Notes under the pieces: model-generated
Seen by the model: the letters and a program-made list of their open reading frames with translations, nothing else
Told to the model about the DNA's origin: nothing
Database searches by the model: none
Shown: piece by piece, positions 19,112 to 28,203 of the stretch
Numbering within the stretch: the stretch's first letter is position 1
How the letters are laid out: every line of letters begins with the position of its first letter
Program-made: the position numbers and the translations under genes
Source: Methylobacillus gramineus
GTDB lineage: Bacteria; Pseudomonadota; Gammaproteobacteria; Burkholderiales; Methylophilaceae
Direction: 5' to 3'
DNA length: 64,000 nt
Assembly (NCBI RefSeq): GCF_020532675.1
Contig: NZ_JAJAVE010000003.1
Coordinates: 496,001 to 560,000, forward strand

Positions 19112-19933
19112 TCATCCCTTAATGCCTCCTGTGGTTAGTCCACTGATGACGCGTTCCTGGAACAGGATGATGAGAATGGCGACTGGCACAATCGCGACCA
19201 CCAGTGCTGCAGAGATCACTGGCCAGGGAAAGCTGAACTCTCCCTGATACAGCAGGATGCCGACGGGCAAGGTTCGGGTGCCGGGTGCGGCATTGAGTGT
19301 TAGTGCCAGCAGGAACTCATCCCAGGCATTGACGAACGCCAGGATGCCAGCGGTAAACACACCGGGTGCGGACAATGGCAGCACGATGCGATATAGCGCT
19401 TGCAACCGTGTGCAACCATCCAGCATGGCGGCATTTTCAAGGTCCCTGGGGACTTGCTGGAAAAAGCTCGCCAGCACCAAGGTGCAGACTGGCAGGCTTT
19501 GTACGGCATAAGGCAGGATCAGTGCCCCGTAAGTGTTGATCAGGCCCAGCCCTCGCATGATTTCGAACAGTGGTACCAACAATGTTGCCGGTGGGAACAT
19601 TGCAACAGCCACCAGCGCGGTGAGAATCAGGCCGCGATGGCGTAGCTGTAACCGCGTGAGTGCATAAGCGGCACCAGTGGCTGCGAATAGTGTGAGTAAG
19701 GTGGAAAGCATTGCTACAGCAAAGCTGTTACCAAGGAATAACAACAAGGGCTGGTCACTGAATGCATGGAGATAGTTACTCAGGCTGGGATGTTGTGGCA
19801 GCCAGGTGATCGGGGTGTGCGCAAGCTCTGCATCGCTTTTGAATGAGGTCAGCAGTATCCACAATGCCGGAAAGAAGCCATTGACCAATAACACTGCCGC
19901 GGCAATCCAGCGCAAGGGGAGTGTCAGCATCAC
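19112..19933 (-). CDS. Carbohydrate-type ABC transporter permease (MalG family)
   Basis: This 273-residue inner-membrane permease has six predicted membrane segments. Its start (AAAVLLVNGFFPALWILLTSFK), the TWLPQHPSLSNYLHAF segment and the EAA loop (DLENAAMLDGCTRLQALYRIVLPLSAPGVFTAGILAFVNAWDEFLLALTL) are typical of MalG-like CUT1 permeases. It overlaps the upstream permease gene by four bases, so translation is coupled. It pairs with the MalF-type permease, solute-binding protein and ATPase encoded upstream. Confidence 0.93.
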   Translation of the reverse strand: MMLTLPLRWIAAAVLLVNGFFPALWILLTSFKSDAELAHTPITWLPQHPSLSNYLHAFSDQPLLLFLGNSFAVAMLSTLLTLFAATGAAYALTRLQLRHRGLILTALVAVAMFPPATLLVPLFEIMRGLGLINTYGALILPYAVQSLPVCTLVLASFFQQVPRDLENAAMLDGCTRLQALYRIVLPLSAPGVFTAGILAFVNAWDEFLLALTLNAAPGTRTLPVGILLYQGEFSFPWPVISAALVVAIVPVAILIILFQERVISGLTTGGIKG

Positions 19934-20856
19934 ACAGTCCCTTTATACAGTTTGCGTAGGTAGAGCGAGCTGACTGCCATTGAAAGCAGGAACAGCAGTA
20001 CTGCAAGGGCGGAACCATAGCCAACATCCATGTATTCAATCGCCGTTGTATTAATCAGGATGGACAGGGTTTCTGTGTAGCGTGCCGGGCCACCTTGTGT
20101 CATGGCGTAAGGAATGTCGAACGATTGCAATGCACTGATGGTGCGGAAGATCAGCGCAACCATCATGGCTGGCATCAGCAATGGCAGGGTGACGTGGCGG
20201 AAAGACTGCCAGTGGCTGGCACCTTCCAGTTCTGCGGCTTCATACAGGCTGCGCGGAATGGTTTGCAAACCTGCAAGCAGAATCAGCGCGACAAAGGAGG
20301 ATGTTTTCCAGATGGTGGCAATGCAGATGGCAAGGAATCCCCATTGTGGTATCAACAGGAAGGAAATTGGTGCAACGCCAGCGCGGCGCAACAGGTCATT
20401 GACTACACCGTATTCCGTGTTGAAAAACCATGCAAAGATCATGCCGGAGAAGGCGAGCGGCAATGCCCAGGGCAGCAGCAATGCCAGGCGCACCGGCCAG
20501 CGCCATGTCCATGGGCGGTTGGCGAGTAATGCCAGCCCCAGGCCAACCAGCAAGGCACCTGGAACAGTGACAATGCACAGGGCCAAGGTAAAACGCACAG
20601 CACGCCAGACGTCGGGGTCACGCAGGGCGTCAGCATAATTGGCAAAACCGATAAAGGCGGGCCCGTGCTCGCTGAATATACTCATGGAGTAGAAACTGTC
20701 ATGTATGACCTTGGCTACTGGATATACGACGATTAGGCCCAGGAGAAGCGTGGCGGGTAGTAGCAGCCAGAATGCCAGTGATGTGTCACTGACATCACCC
20801 AGCTTGCTACGCTGGCCGTCAGGCTGATACCGGTTCAGGAGAGTGCGCAGGCTCAA
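19930..20856 (-). CDS. Carbohydrate-type ABC transporter permease (MalF/UgpA family)
   Basis: This 308-residue permease of the CUT1 class has six membrane segments, with the EAA loop LYEAAELEGASHWQSFRHVTLPLLMPAMMVALIFRTISALQSFDIPYAMTQGGPA, a hallmark of sugar ABC permeases. The N-terminus (about 30 residues) is cytoplasmic. It overlaps both neighbours by four bases in a run of coupled genes (ATPase, binding protein, two permeases). Confidence 0.94.
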   Translation of the reverse strand: MSLRTLLNRYQPDGQRSKLGDVSDTSLAFWLLLPATLLLGLIVVYPVAKVIHDSFYSMSIFSEHGPAFIGFANYADALRDPDVWRAVRFTLALCIVTVPGALLVGLGLALLANRPWTWRWPVRLALLLPWALPLAFSGMIFAWFFNTEYGVVNDLLRRAGVAPISFLLIPQWGFLAICIATIWKTSSFVALILLAGLQTIPRSLYEAAELEGASHWQSFRHVTLPLLMPAMMVALIFRTISALQSFDIPYAMTQGGPARYTETLSILINTTAIEYMDVGYGSALAVLLFLLSMAVSSLYLRKLYKGTV

Positions 20857-22115
20857 CGCAATATCCTTTCCAGCCGACGACTGATGTCTTCCACGCCTTC
20901 TTCCGCTGTCAGTGAGCCCGCCAGCACGGCAGAGGTCGAGATGCGCAGTACATCTGATACCTGGGCATAACGTGCAGTCAGGGGGCGTGACTTGGCCCCC
21001 AGCAGGGCAGGCTTGGCATTATTGAGCCAGGGAATGGCAGCCTGGATATCGGCATCGTCGTAAAGCGATAGATAAGGCGGCAGCAATGCACCTTGCAGGG
21101 TGATAAAACGCACACTTTCAGGTGATGCCAGGAAACGCAGGAAATCCGCAGTCTGTGCCTTGTGGCGCGAATAGTTGGAGAGCGCCCACTGCCAGCCGCC
21201 TAGGCATGTTGCATGCGTTCCACCAGTCATGGCTGGCATGCGAATGATGCCTACCTTGCCTTTAACAAGAGAATCCGCATCATTCTGGAACACGCCCCAA
21301 GCAAAACCCCAGTTAATGGCAAAGATGGCATGGCCTGCCTTGAAGGTGTTGACGGTGTCGCCGGTCTTTACTTCGGCGACGTGGCGGCGGATCACGTTTT
21401 TGCTAATCAGGTCTTTCCATAGTTTCAGGCTGCTAAGCGCAGCGGGCTTGTCCAGTGTGAGCTTGCCGTTGGCATCCAGAATGTCTTTACCCTGACTCCA
21501 GTAAGGCAGCAAGAAGCTGCATACTGTGCCTTCAATCGGTGCGCCTTGCATGGAAAGCCCTTGTAAGGCTGGTTTTTGCTTGTGTTGAAGGATTGTCTTG
21601 GCTGCTAATTCCAGTTGCTGCCAGGTTTGTGGCGGTGCAATGCCGTACTGTTCCAGCAGATCCTTGCGGTAGTAGAGGAACATGGCATCCGTCACTGCAG
21701 GCAGGGTATAGAGTTTTCCCTTGATCAAGTTGGTCTGACGGTAAATGGGCAGGCCGTCGGCAAGCAGTGTGTCTTTTTCCTTACCAAAATACGGATCCAG
21801 CGGGGCAATCCAGCCTGCAGTGGCAAACTGGTATGGATGAACGATATCCAGCATCAGTGCATCAAAGCTGGGGTCGTGTGCATTGAGCAGGACGGAGAGA
21901 TATTTGCGCTGCAATTCGGATGTGGCAGCACCGCTACCGATTTCGATGCGGATGCCGGGATGGCTGGCTTCGTAGCGGTCAGCCAGTGTACGAAACAGGT
22001 CCGGACGTTGCGCGGCGCCGCCGATGAATACGCGCAGTACGGTGTCGGCTTGTACCGGTAACGCAAGCAACAGCAGCAGCCAGGCGAGTATGCGCAGAGT
22101 GCGAGAGACAATCAT
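20853..22115 (-). CDS. ABC transporter extracellular solute-binding protein (family 1)
   Basis: This 420-residue periplasmic binding protein has a signal peptide cleaved near LPVQA-DT (residue 23). Family 1 features are LADRYEASHPGIRIEI, SFDALMLDIVHPYQFATAGWIAPLD, GLPIYRQTNLIKGKLYTLPAVTDAMFLYYRKDLLEQYGIAPPQTW and the CLGGWQWALSNYSRHKAQTADFLRFLASPESVRFI block. Family 1 proteins bind sugars, oligosaccharides and glycerol-phosphate-like compounds; the ligand is not predictable. It is coupled to the permeases and ATPase by ATGA overlaps. Confidence 0.93.
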   Translation of the reverse strand: MIVSRTLRILAWLLLLLALPVQADTVLRVFIGGAAQRPDLFRTLADRYEASHPGIRIEIGSGAATSELQRKYLSVLLNAHDPSFDALMLDIVHPYQFATAGWIAPLDPYFGKEKDTLLADGLPIYRQTNLIKGKLYTLPAVTDAMFLYYRKDLLEQYGIAPPQTWQQLELAAKTILQHKQKPALQGLSMQGAPIEGTVCSFLLPYWSQGKDILDANGKLTLDKPAALSSLKLWKDLISKNVIRRHVAEVKTGDTVNTFKAGHAIFAINWGFAWGVFQNDADSLVKGKVGIIRMPAMTGGTHATCLGGWQWALSNYSRHKAQTADFLRFLASPESVRFITLQGALLPPYLSLYDDADIQAAIPWLNNAKPALLGAKSRPLTARYAQVSDVLRISTSAVLAGSLTAEEGVEDISRRLERILR

Positions 22116-23236
22116 GCTGCTGAATTTCCAGGCACTGTGGGGATGCGTATGCCACTAGCACTGTCAAACCAGTGAAGGTGGTCATAGGCAACACTTATTT
22201 CCAGTTTTTGCCCCGGCAGCAAAGGCGGGTTGCCGGGCAGGCGTGCTTGCACGGTATGCGGTTTCAGGTTGGCTGCATGTTCACCTAGACTCAACGTGAC
22301 AATTGTTTCGGCGCCCAAAGGTTCTACCAGCTCTACACTCGCCTTCAGGCTTAATCGGCTTGCTGGGTCTGGGTTGTTGAGGTTCAAATGTTCCGGTCTG
22401 ATACCCAGGGTGATTTCCTGATCGACATCACTTTTCAGGTGATGAGCCGGGACTGATTGTCCTGCAATAAAAGCCGTGGCCCGGTTGGATGACCATTGCA
22501 ACGGCAATTGGAGCAGGTTCATGGGAGGCGCACCCATGAAGCCTGCGACAAAGGTAGTCGCCGGGGACTGGTAAATGTCTGCCGGGGTACCGAGCTGTTC
22601 TATCCTGCCGTGATTGATGACGGCGATGCGGTCAGCCAGGGTCATCGCCTCCACTTGATCATGCGTCACATAGATCATGGTTTTGGCCAGTCGCTGGTGC
22701 AGGCGCTTGATCTCCATGCGCATTTCAGTGCGGAGCTTGGCATCCAGGTTGGAGAGTGGCTCATCAAACAGGAACAGTTGCGCTTCGCGGACGAGCGCCC
22801 GGCCTATTGCCACACGCTGGCGCTGGCCTCCGGAAAGTGCCGCAGGTTTGCGCTGTAAAAGCTCTTTTATTTGCAGCATGTCGGCTGCAGCATGCACCTT
22901 GAGCTTGATTTCAGGCTCTGGCGTGCCGCGTATGCTGAGGCCAAAGGCCAGATTGTCATAAACGGTTTTGTGCGGATACAGTGCATAGTCCTGAAACACC
23001 AGGGCCATATTGCGCTCACGTGGCGGCAAGCGGTTAATGCTGCGACCATCCAGGATCACCTGGCCCTGATCAGCCTCTTCCAGTCCGGCCAGGATACGCA
23101 GCAAAGTCGATTTGCCGCATCCTGATGGCCCTACGAGGACGATGAATTCACCGGAGGCAATCTCCAGATTGATATCGTTGAGGATGGATGACTGGGCAAA
23201 CTGCTTGCCCAGGCCTTGTAAACTAAGCTTGGCCAT
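22112..23236 (-). CDS. Carbohydrate-type ABC transporter ATP-binding protein (MalK/UgpC family)
   Basis: This 374-residue ATPase has Walker A GPSGCGKST, Q-loop VFQDYALYPHKTVYDNLAFGL, signature LSGGQRQRVAIGRALVREAQLFLFDEPLSNLDAKLRTEMRMEI and the H-loop YVTHDQVEAMTLADR. A C-terminal TOBE/MalK regulatory domain follows (residues about 240-370). It is the first gene of the minus-strand operon and faces the LacI-family gene across a 214-base region carrying a perfect palindrome, the likely control point. Confidence 0.95.
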   Translation of the reverse strand: MAKLSLQGLGKQFAQSSILNDINLEIASGEFIVLVGPSGCGKSTLLRILAGLEEADQGQVILDGRSINRLPPRERNMALVFQDYALYPHKTVYDNLAFGLSIRGTPEPEIKLKVHAAADMLQIKELLQRKPAALSGGQRQRVAIGRALVREAQLFLFDEPLSNLDAKLRTEMRMEIKRLHQRLAKTMIYVTHDQVEAMTLADRIAVINHGRIEQLGTPADIYQSPATTFVAGFMGAPPMNLLQLPLQWSSNRATAFIAGQSVPAHHLKSDVDQEITLGIRPEHLNLNNPDPASRLSLKASVELVEPLGAETIVTLSLGEHAANLKPHTVQARLPGNPPLLPGQKLEISVAYDHLHWFDSASGIRIPTVPGNSAA

Positions 23237-23339
23237 GGCTGACTGAATGGAGAGGATGCATGATTTTTCCGCTCAGGGCAGGGCTGTCATGAGTGAAAAA
23301 TAAATGTTTTGATTTTTGTAAAAACACTGATAATCTCGA

Positions 23340-23359
23340 AAATGTTACCGGTAACATTT
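23340..23359. promoter_or_regulatory. Perfect 20-bp palindrome, probable LacI-family operator
   Basis: AAATGTTACCGGTAACATTT is a perfect inverted repeat with a central CG, the form bound by LacI-family dimers. The TGTTACC half-sites resemble those of the GntR (gluconate) branch of the family, which the neighbouring regulator also resembles. It lies about 100 bases from both divergent starts, so it could control the transporter operon and the regulator together. Confidence 0.8.
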
Positions 23360-23450
23360 GGCAAGTTTGGGCATGCTTTTGTATGCTGTCAAAGAATTAG
23401 ATTTAAGATATATATGCAAATTTAGTATATGGAAAATGAGATAAGCAGAG

Positions 23451-24476
23451 ATGTCAGGCAAACGTAAAGGTCTTGGGCGGGCAACAGTTCACGATGTTGC
23501 CAAGCTGGCTGGTGTGTCATCAATTACAGTGTCACGCTATTTCAAGCAGCCTGATATTGTGTCTCCAGTACTGCGGGAGCGTATTTCAGAGGCTGTGCGA
23601 GTGCTGGACTATTTGCCCAATCATGCGGCTGGTGGCCTGGCTTCGACGCGTGGCCGGATTGTGGCCATGGTGATTCCCAATATCTCTGGCCCTATCTTTG
23701 CCAATACCATTCAAAGTTTTAGTGATGAATTAAGTCGATATGGCTATCAGTTATTGCTTGCTTCCAGTTATTTCTCCATAGAGCAGGAGGAAAGGGCGGT
23801 ACGCGCATTTCTGGGCTGGTCGCCTGCTGCGCTAGTGCTGACTAGTCAGTATCACTCTGAGGAAACTGAGCGGCTGGTGGCAAAAGCGACCATGCCGATA
23901 GTGGAAACCTGGGATTATGAGCCCGCGCGCAAGCCCTTGCAGGTGGGTTTCTCGCATGGAGAGGTCGGACGGCAGGCGGTAGAGTATTTGCATGGTAAAG
24001 GTTATCAACGCATCGCTTTTGTGCAGAACAGCATGGTTGGCGACTTGAGTGCACTGGACAGGCGGGATGGGTATATCGCCGCCATGGCAAGCTACGGCCT
24101 CAATCCATGGGTATTTGTCCCTACCCAGGCAGACCCATTTGAGGCGGGCAAGCAGGCAGTCAATTCTTTGTTATTACGTAAGGAGCCAGCAGAAGCCATT
24201 ATCTTTGCCAATGATAACCTGGCGGCAGGCGGCATGCTGGCTGGGCAGCGTGCTGGCATGCAGTTTCCCAGGGATTGTGCAATATTTGGTTTTGGTAACT
24301 ATGCCTTCTCGGAGATGCTGTTACCCAGCCTGACCACCATACGCCCTCCCGCCAAGGAGATTGGCGAGGTGGCAGCGATGAGGATTTTACAGGCCCTGGG
24401 CGAGATTCCCACTGATGAGCCGGTGCAACATCTCAATTTGCTTGAGTGTGAATTGATTGTGCGCGAAAGCGCTTGA
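23451..24476 (+). CDS. LacI-family transcriptional regulator
   Basis: This 341-residue repressor has an N-terminal LacI helix-turn-helix (ATVHDVAKLAGVSSITVSRYFKQPDIVSP) with hinge helix LPNHAAGGLAS. A periplasmic-binding-protein-like sensor domain follows (residues about 65-340, VAMVIPNISGPIFANTIQSFSDEL... IIFANDNLAAGGMLAGQRAGMQFPRDCAIFGFGN). The layout is closest to the GntR/IdnR subgroup. It is divergent from the ABC/TonB/monooxygenase operon and followed 25 bases later by an aldo/keto reductase. It probably represses these genes until the imported compound or a product is present. Confidence 0.93.
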   Translation: MSGKRKGLGRATVHDVAKLAGVSSITVSRYFKQPDIVSPVLRERISEAVRVLDYLPNHAAGGLASTRGRIVAMVIPNISGPIFANTIQSFSDELSRYGYQLLLASSYFSIEQEERAVRAFLGWSPAALVLTSQYHSEETERLVAKATMPIVETWDYEPARKPLQVGFSHGEVGRQAVEYLHGKGYQRIAFVQNSMVGDLSALDRRDGYIAAMASYGLNPWVFVPTQADPFEAGKQAVNSLLLRKEPAEAIIFANDNLAAGGMLAGQRAGMQFPRDCAIFGFGNYAFSEMLLPSLTTIRPPAKEIGEVAAMRILQALGEIPTDEPVQHLNLLECELIVRESA

Positions 24477-24501
24477 ATTTTGATGATTTGAAGGAGTAGT
24501 C

Positions 24502-25542
24502 ATGACTTATCAGGCAAACGTCAGCCGTTATGAGCAGATGCAGTATCGTCGTTGCGGTAATAGCGGACTCAAATTGCCCTTACTGTCACTCGGCTTGTGG
24601 CATAACTTTGGCGACAACACCAGTATCGCGGTGCAACGCGAGATGTTGCATACCGCGTTCGACCTTGGCATCACACACTTCGATCTGGCTAATAATTACG
24701 GCCCGCCATACGGCAGTGCAGAAAGCCATTTTGGGCAGATATTCCAACAGGATTTTCGTGCGTATCGGGATGAGCTGATTATCTCCACCAAGGCGGGCTG
24801 GGATATGTGGCTCGGGCCTTACGGGCAGGGGGGCGGTTCGCGTAAGTATCTGCTGGCCAGTCTAGATCAGAGTTTGCAACGGCTGGGTCTGGACTATGTG
24901 GATATTTTCTATTCCCATCGCTTTGATGCGGAAACGCCGCTCGAAGAAACCATGGGTGCACTGGCCAGTGCGGTGCAACAGGGCAAGGCCCTGTATGTGG
25001 GGGTCTCCTCATACTCTCCGGCCAAAACTCTGGAAGCTTCGCGATTACTGCGGGAGTGGAAAATCCCCTGCCTCATTCACCAGCCCTCTTATAACCTGCT
25101 GAATCGGTGGATAGAAAAAAGCCTGCTGGATACCTTGCAGCAGGAAGGTATGGGCTGCATTACCTTCACCGCGTTGGCGCAAGGACTGCTCTCTGATAAA
25201 TACCTGAATGGCATACCTCAGGATGCGCGCATCAATCGCCCGGGGGGGAGTTCGATCCAGGCCAGTCATTTGAGCGAGGAAAATCTTACCCGGATACGCG
25301 GGCTCAACCAGATTGCATTGCAGCGCGGACAGACTCTGGCACAGATGGCGCTGGCGTGGGTGCTGCGTGATACGCGAGTGACCTCAACGCTGATAGGTGC
25401 TAGCAGTAGCGGGCAGATTCGGGAGAATGTGGCTGCATTGCAGAACCTGGCGTTTGAGCAGCAGGAGCTGGATGCGATTGATGTGCTGGCTCAAGAAGGT
25501 GGGATCGATTTGTGGGCTGGTTCATCCAGTGACTGGAAATAG
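24502..25542 (+). CDS. Aldo/keto reductase, YghZ (L-glyceraldehyde 3-phosphate reductase-like) family
   Basis: This 346-residue (beta/alpha)8 NADPH-dependent reductase starts MTYQANVSRYEQMQYRRCGNSGLKLPLLSLGLWHNFGD, very like E. coli YghZ. The AKR catalytic set is visible: D in THFDLANNYGPPYGSAE (with Tyr), Lys in ISTKAGWDMWLGPYG and His in YVDIFYSHRFD. NADPH contacts lie in the C-terminal STLIGASSSGQIRENV. Family members reduce aldehydes, including 3-carbon phosphates. Placed behind the LacI-family gene, it may reduce an aldehyde made by the flavin monooxygenase of the divergent operon. Confidence 0.92.
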   Translation: MTYQANVSRYEQMQYRRCGNSGLKLPLLSLGLWHNFGDNTSIAVQREMLHTAFDLGITHFDLANNYGPPYGSAESHFGQIFQQDFRAYRDELIISTKAGWDMWLGPYGQGGGSRKYLLASLDQSLQRLGLDYVDIFYSHRFDAETPLEETMGALASAVQQGKALYVGVSSYSPAKTLEASRLLREWKIPCLIHQPSYNLLNRWIEKSLLDTLQQEGMGCITFTALAQGLLSDKYLNGIPQDARINRPGGSSIQASHLSEENLTRIRGLNQIALQRGQTLAQMALAWVLRDTRVTSTLIGASSSGQIRENVAALQNLAFEQQELDAIDVLAQEGGIDLWAGSSSDWK

Positions 25543-25673
25543 CATTGCGCTAGCGAGTTTTTACGCTATTTGCTATTTGAGGTGCAGAACTATCCTGCGC
25601 TTTTCTGTATCATGCAGGCATGCCCTGTAGCGCATTTGTTCTGCAGGTTTATGCATAGCCAGAATTCCACTTG

Positions 25674-26711
25674 ATGATAGAAACCGATCGTTTAATCGCC
25701 CCCGCTCCCCAAAGCCCGCAAGAAGAAGCGCTGGAACGCGCCTTGCGCCCGAAGGGGCTGGATGAGTATGTAGGCCAGGAAAAGGCACGCTCCCAGCTGG
25801 AGATTTTCATCAATGCTGCGCGAGGCCGTGCAGAAGCGCTGGATCACGTGCTGTTGTTTGGCCCTCCTGGGCTTGGGAAAACCACGCTAGCCCACATTAT
25901 TGCCAAGGAGATGGGCGTCAACATGCGCCAAACTTCCGGGCCTGTGCTCGAGCGCGCAGGGGATTTGGCAGCATTGCTGACTAATCTTGAGCCCAATGAT
26001 GTGCTGTTTATTGACGAGATTCATCGGCTGTCACCGGTGGTGGAAGAAATTCTCTACCCTGCAATGGAGGACTATCGCCTTGATATCATGATAGGCGAGG
26101 GGCCTGCGGCACGCTCGGTGCGCCTGGATCTGCCACCATTTACGCTGGTGGGGGCCACTACCCGTGCTGGTATGTTGACCAATCCACTGCGGGATCGGTT
26201 TGGCATCGTGTCGCGTCTGGAGTTTTATACCTCTGAAGAGTTATCCCGGATTGTGTCTCGCTCGGCGGGTCTGCTGGAAGTGAGCATACAGCAGGAAGGG
26301 GCGCTGGAAATTGCACGCCGCTCACGTGGTACGCCACGTATTGCCAACCGTTTGCTGCGTCGAGTCCGGGATTATGCGCAGGTGAAAGCGGATGGCGTGG
26401 TGACTCCGGACATTGCGGATGCAGCGTTGAAAATGCTGGATGTGGACAAGCTGGGTTTTGATGTGATGGACCGCAAGCTATTGCTGGCCGTGCTGGAGAA
26501 GTTTGATGGGGGCCCCGTTGGCCTGGATAACTTGGCGGCGGCCATCGGCGAAGAGCGGGACACCATTGAGGATGTGCTGGAGCCTTATCTCATCCAGCAA
26601 GGCTATCTGATGCGTACCCCGAGAGGGCGTATCGCTACCCAGCAGGCTTATCAGCATTTTGGCCTGGCGCTGCCAGGAAACCGCCAGCATGGGGAGCTCT
26701 GGCAGCAATGA
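25674..26711 (+). CDS. ruvB: Holliday junction branch migration ATPase RuvB
   Basis: This hexameric AAA+ motor (345 residues) has Walker [21 protein letters not shown], Walker [13 protein letters not shown], sensor [19 protein letters not shown] and the C-terminal winged helix [22 protein letters not shown]. The ATG at 25674 follows an in-frame TTG at 25671; MIETDRL is the usual start. It is separated from ruvCA by about 12 kb of metabolic genes but is joined to ybgC by an ATGA overlap, so it leads the tol-pal operon here. Confidence 0.97.
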   Translation: MIETDRLIAPAPQSPQEEALERALRPKGLDEYVGQEKARSQLEIFINAARGRAEALDHVLLFGPPGLGKTTLAHIIAKEMGVNMRQTSGPVLERAGDLAALLTNLEPNDVLFIDEIHRLSPVVEEILYPAMEDYRLDIMIGEGPAARSVRLDLPPFTLVGATTRAGMLTNPLRDRFGIVSRLEFYTSEELSRIVSRSAGLLEVSIQQEGALEIARRSRGTPRIANRLLRRVRDYAQVKADGVVTPDIADAALKMLDVDKLGFDVMDRKLLLAVLEKFDGGPVGLDNLAAAIGEERDTIEDVLEPYLIQQGYLMRTPRGRIATQQAYQHFGLALPGNRQHGELWQQ

Positions 26712-27127
26712 GTATAGGCATGGAATTTCACTGGCCAATACGCGTGTATTACGAAGATACGGACAGCGGTGGCGTGGTCTACCATTCCAATTATCTCAAC
26801 TTCATGGAGCGTGCTCGCACCGAGTTCCTGCGTAGCCATGGCTTTGGTCAGGCGGAACTAAGGCAAGATCTCGGGGTCTTGTTTGTGGTGCGTGGCCTGA
26901 CCTTAAAATATCGTCGGCCAGCGCGCTTCGATGATGCGCTGCAAGTGATTACCCGGCTGATTGAGGCGGGACGCAGCCTGATCAAGTTTGAGCAGGCCAT
27001 TTATCGTGATGATGAGCTGCTGGTCAACGCCACTATAGAAATCGTCTGTATAGACGCTGAACAATTCAGGCCGGTCATCATACCGGCCGTCATGCGCAAT
27101 ATGATCAATCCTACGGAGTTTGAATGA
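26708..27127 (+). CDS. ybgC: Tol-Pal-associated acyl-CoA thioesterase YbgC
   Basis: This 139-residue hot-dog-fold thioesterase has the catalytic motif [29 protein letters not shown] (Asp in DTDSGG). YbgC hydrolyses short or branched acyl-CoA and associates with inner-membrane phospholipid enzymes. It overlaps ruvB and tolQ by four bases each, so it belongs to the coupled ruvB-tol run. Confidence 0.95.
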   Translation: MSIGMEFHWPIRVYYEDTDSGGVVYHSNYLNFMERARTEFLRSHGFGQAELRQDLGVLFVVRGLTLKYRRPARFDDALQVITRLIEAGRSLIKFEQAIYRDDELLVNATIEIVCIDAEQFRPVIIPAVMRNMINPTEFE

Positions 27128-27798
27128 ATCCTACTGAAGACATGTCGTTTTTAACGCTGATTACCGGTGCCAGTGTGCCGGTGCAGATTGTCATGGCCTT
27201 GCTATTGCTGACATCGCTTGTGTCCTGGTGGTACATCTTTATCAAGGTGTTCACCATCAGGAGTGCCGACCGGGAAGCCGAGGATTTTGAGCGGGTGTTC
27301 TGGAAAGGCGGCGATCTTAACCAGCTCTATGAAAGCGTGACTTCCGGCAGGCGCAATGTGCAGGGCTTGGCCAGTATATTTGAAGCGGGGTTCAAGGAGT
27401 ATGCGCGTCTGAAACGCCAGAGCGGCCTCGAAGTCAGCGATATTACGGAAGGTTCTCGCCGTGCCATGCGTGCTGCCTATAACCGGGAAATGGATGAACT
27501 GGATTCTCATTTGCCATTCCTGGCATCTGTCGGTTCTGTCAGTCCTTACATTGGTTTGTTTGGTACGGTGTGGGGCATCATGAATGCATTCCGGGGCCTG
27601 GCCAATATGGCGCAGGCGACGCTGGCTCATGTGGCGCCTGGCATTGCTGAAGCGTTGGTGGCAACGGCGATTGGTCTGTTTGCGGCCATCCCTGCGGTGA
27701 TTGCCTATAACCGCTTCGCAGCCTCTGTCGATAGATTGGCAGTGCGTTATGAAAGCTTCATGGAAGAATTCACCAATATCCTGCAACGTAAGGCATAA
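27124..27798 (+). CDS. tolQ: Tol-Pal system protein TolQ
   Basis: This 224-residue inner-membrane protein of the TolQ/ExbB/MotA family has three membrane segments (about residues 17-37, 134-156 and 168-190), including LPFLASVGSVSPYIGLFGTVWGIMNAF and the AEALVATAIGLFAAIPAVIAYNRF helix. With TolR it forms the proton-driven motor that energises TolA for outer-membrane constriction during division. Confidence 0.97.
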   Translation: MNPTEDMSFLTLITGASVPVQIVMALLLLTSLVSWWYIFIKVFTIRSADREAEDFERVFWKGGDLNQLYESVTSGRRNVQGLASIFEAGFKEYARLKRQSGLEVSDITEGSRRAMRAAYNREMDELDSHLPFLASVGSVSPYIGLFGTVWGIMNAFRGLANMAQATLAHVAPGIAEALVATAIGLFAAIPAVIAYNRFAASVDRLAVRYESFMEEFTNILQRKA

Positions 27799-27807
27799 GG
27801 AGGACTG

Positions 27808-28197
27808 ATGAGTCGTCGTAAATCCCGCCGCCTGATGAACCAGATCAATGTCGTGCCTTATATCGACGTGACGCTGGTGTTGCTGGTGATCTTCATGGTG
27901 ACTGCGCCCATGACCAATCCTGGTGTGGTTGAACTGCCGCAAGTGGGGCAGGCGCTCAAGCAGACTGCAGCCCCGATTGTGATTACGGTTAAGGCTGACG
28001 GCAAGGCTGAAATCGAGAGCAAGGTGATGGAGCGTGATCAGCTATTGTTCGAGGTTAAAAACCTGCTGGAGAAAACCCCTGAGCGTGCCATTGTGATCGC
28101 GGCCGATAAGAACGTGCAGTATGACAAGGTGGTGACGTTGATGGATAGCCTGAAACAATACAAGGTTGGTCTTCTGCTCAAGCCTGCATCGAACTAG
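27808..28197 (+). CDS. tolR: Tol-Pal system protein TolR
   Basis: This 129-residue ExbD/TolR-family protein has a single membrane helix with the essential aspartate, INVVPYIDVTLVLLVIFMVTAP (about residues 12-34), followed by a periplasmic dimerisation domain ending in LLLKPASN. It pairs with TolQ in the proton channel. AAGGAGGAC precedes the ATG. Confidence 0.97.
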   Translation: MSRRKSRRLMNQINVVPYIDVTLVLLVIFMVTAPMTNPGVVELPQVGQALKQTAAPIVITVKADGKAEIESKVMERDQLLFEVKNLLEKTPERAIVIAADKNVQYDKVVTLMDSLKQYKVGLLLKPASN

Positions 28198-28203
28198 ACG
28201 CTG

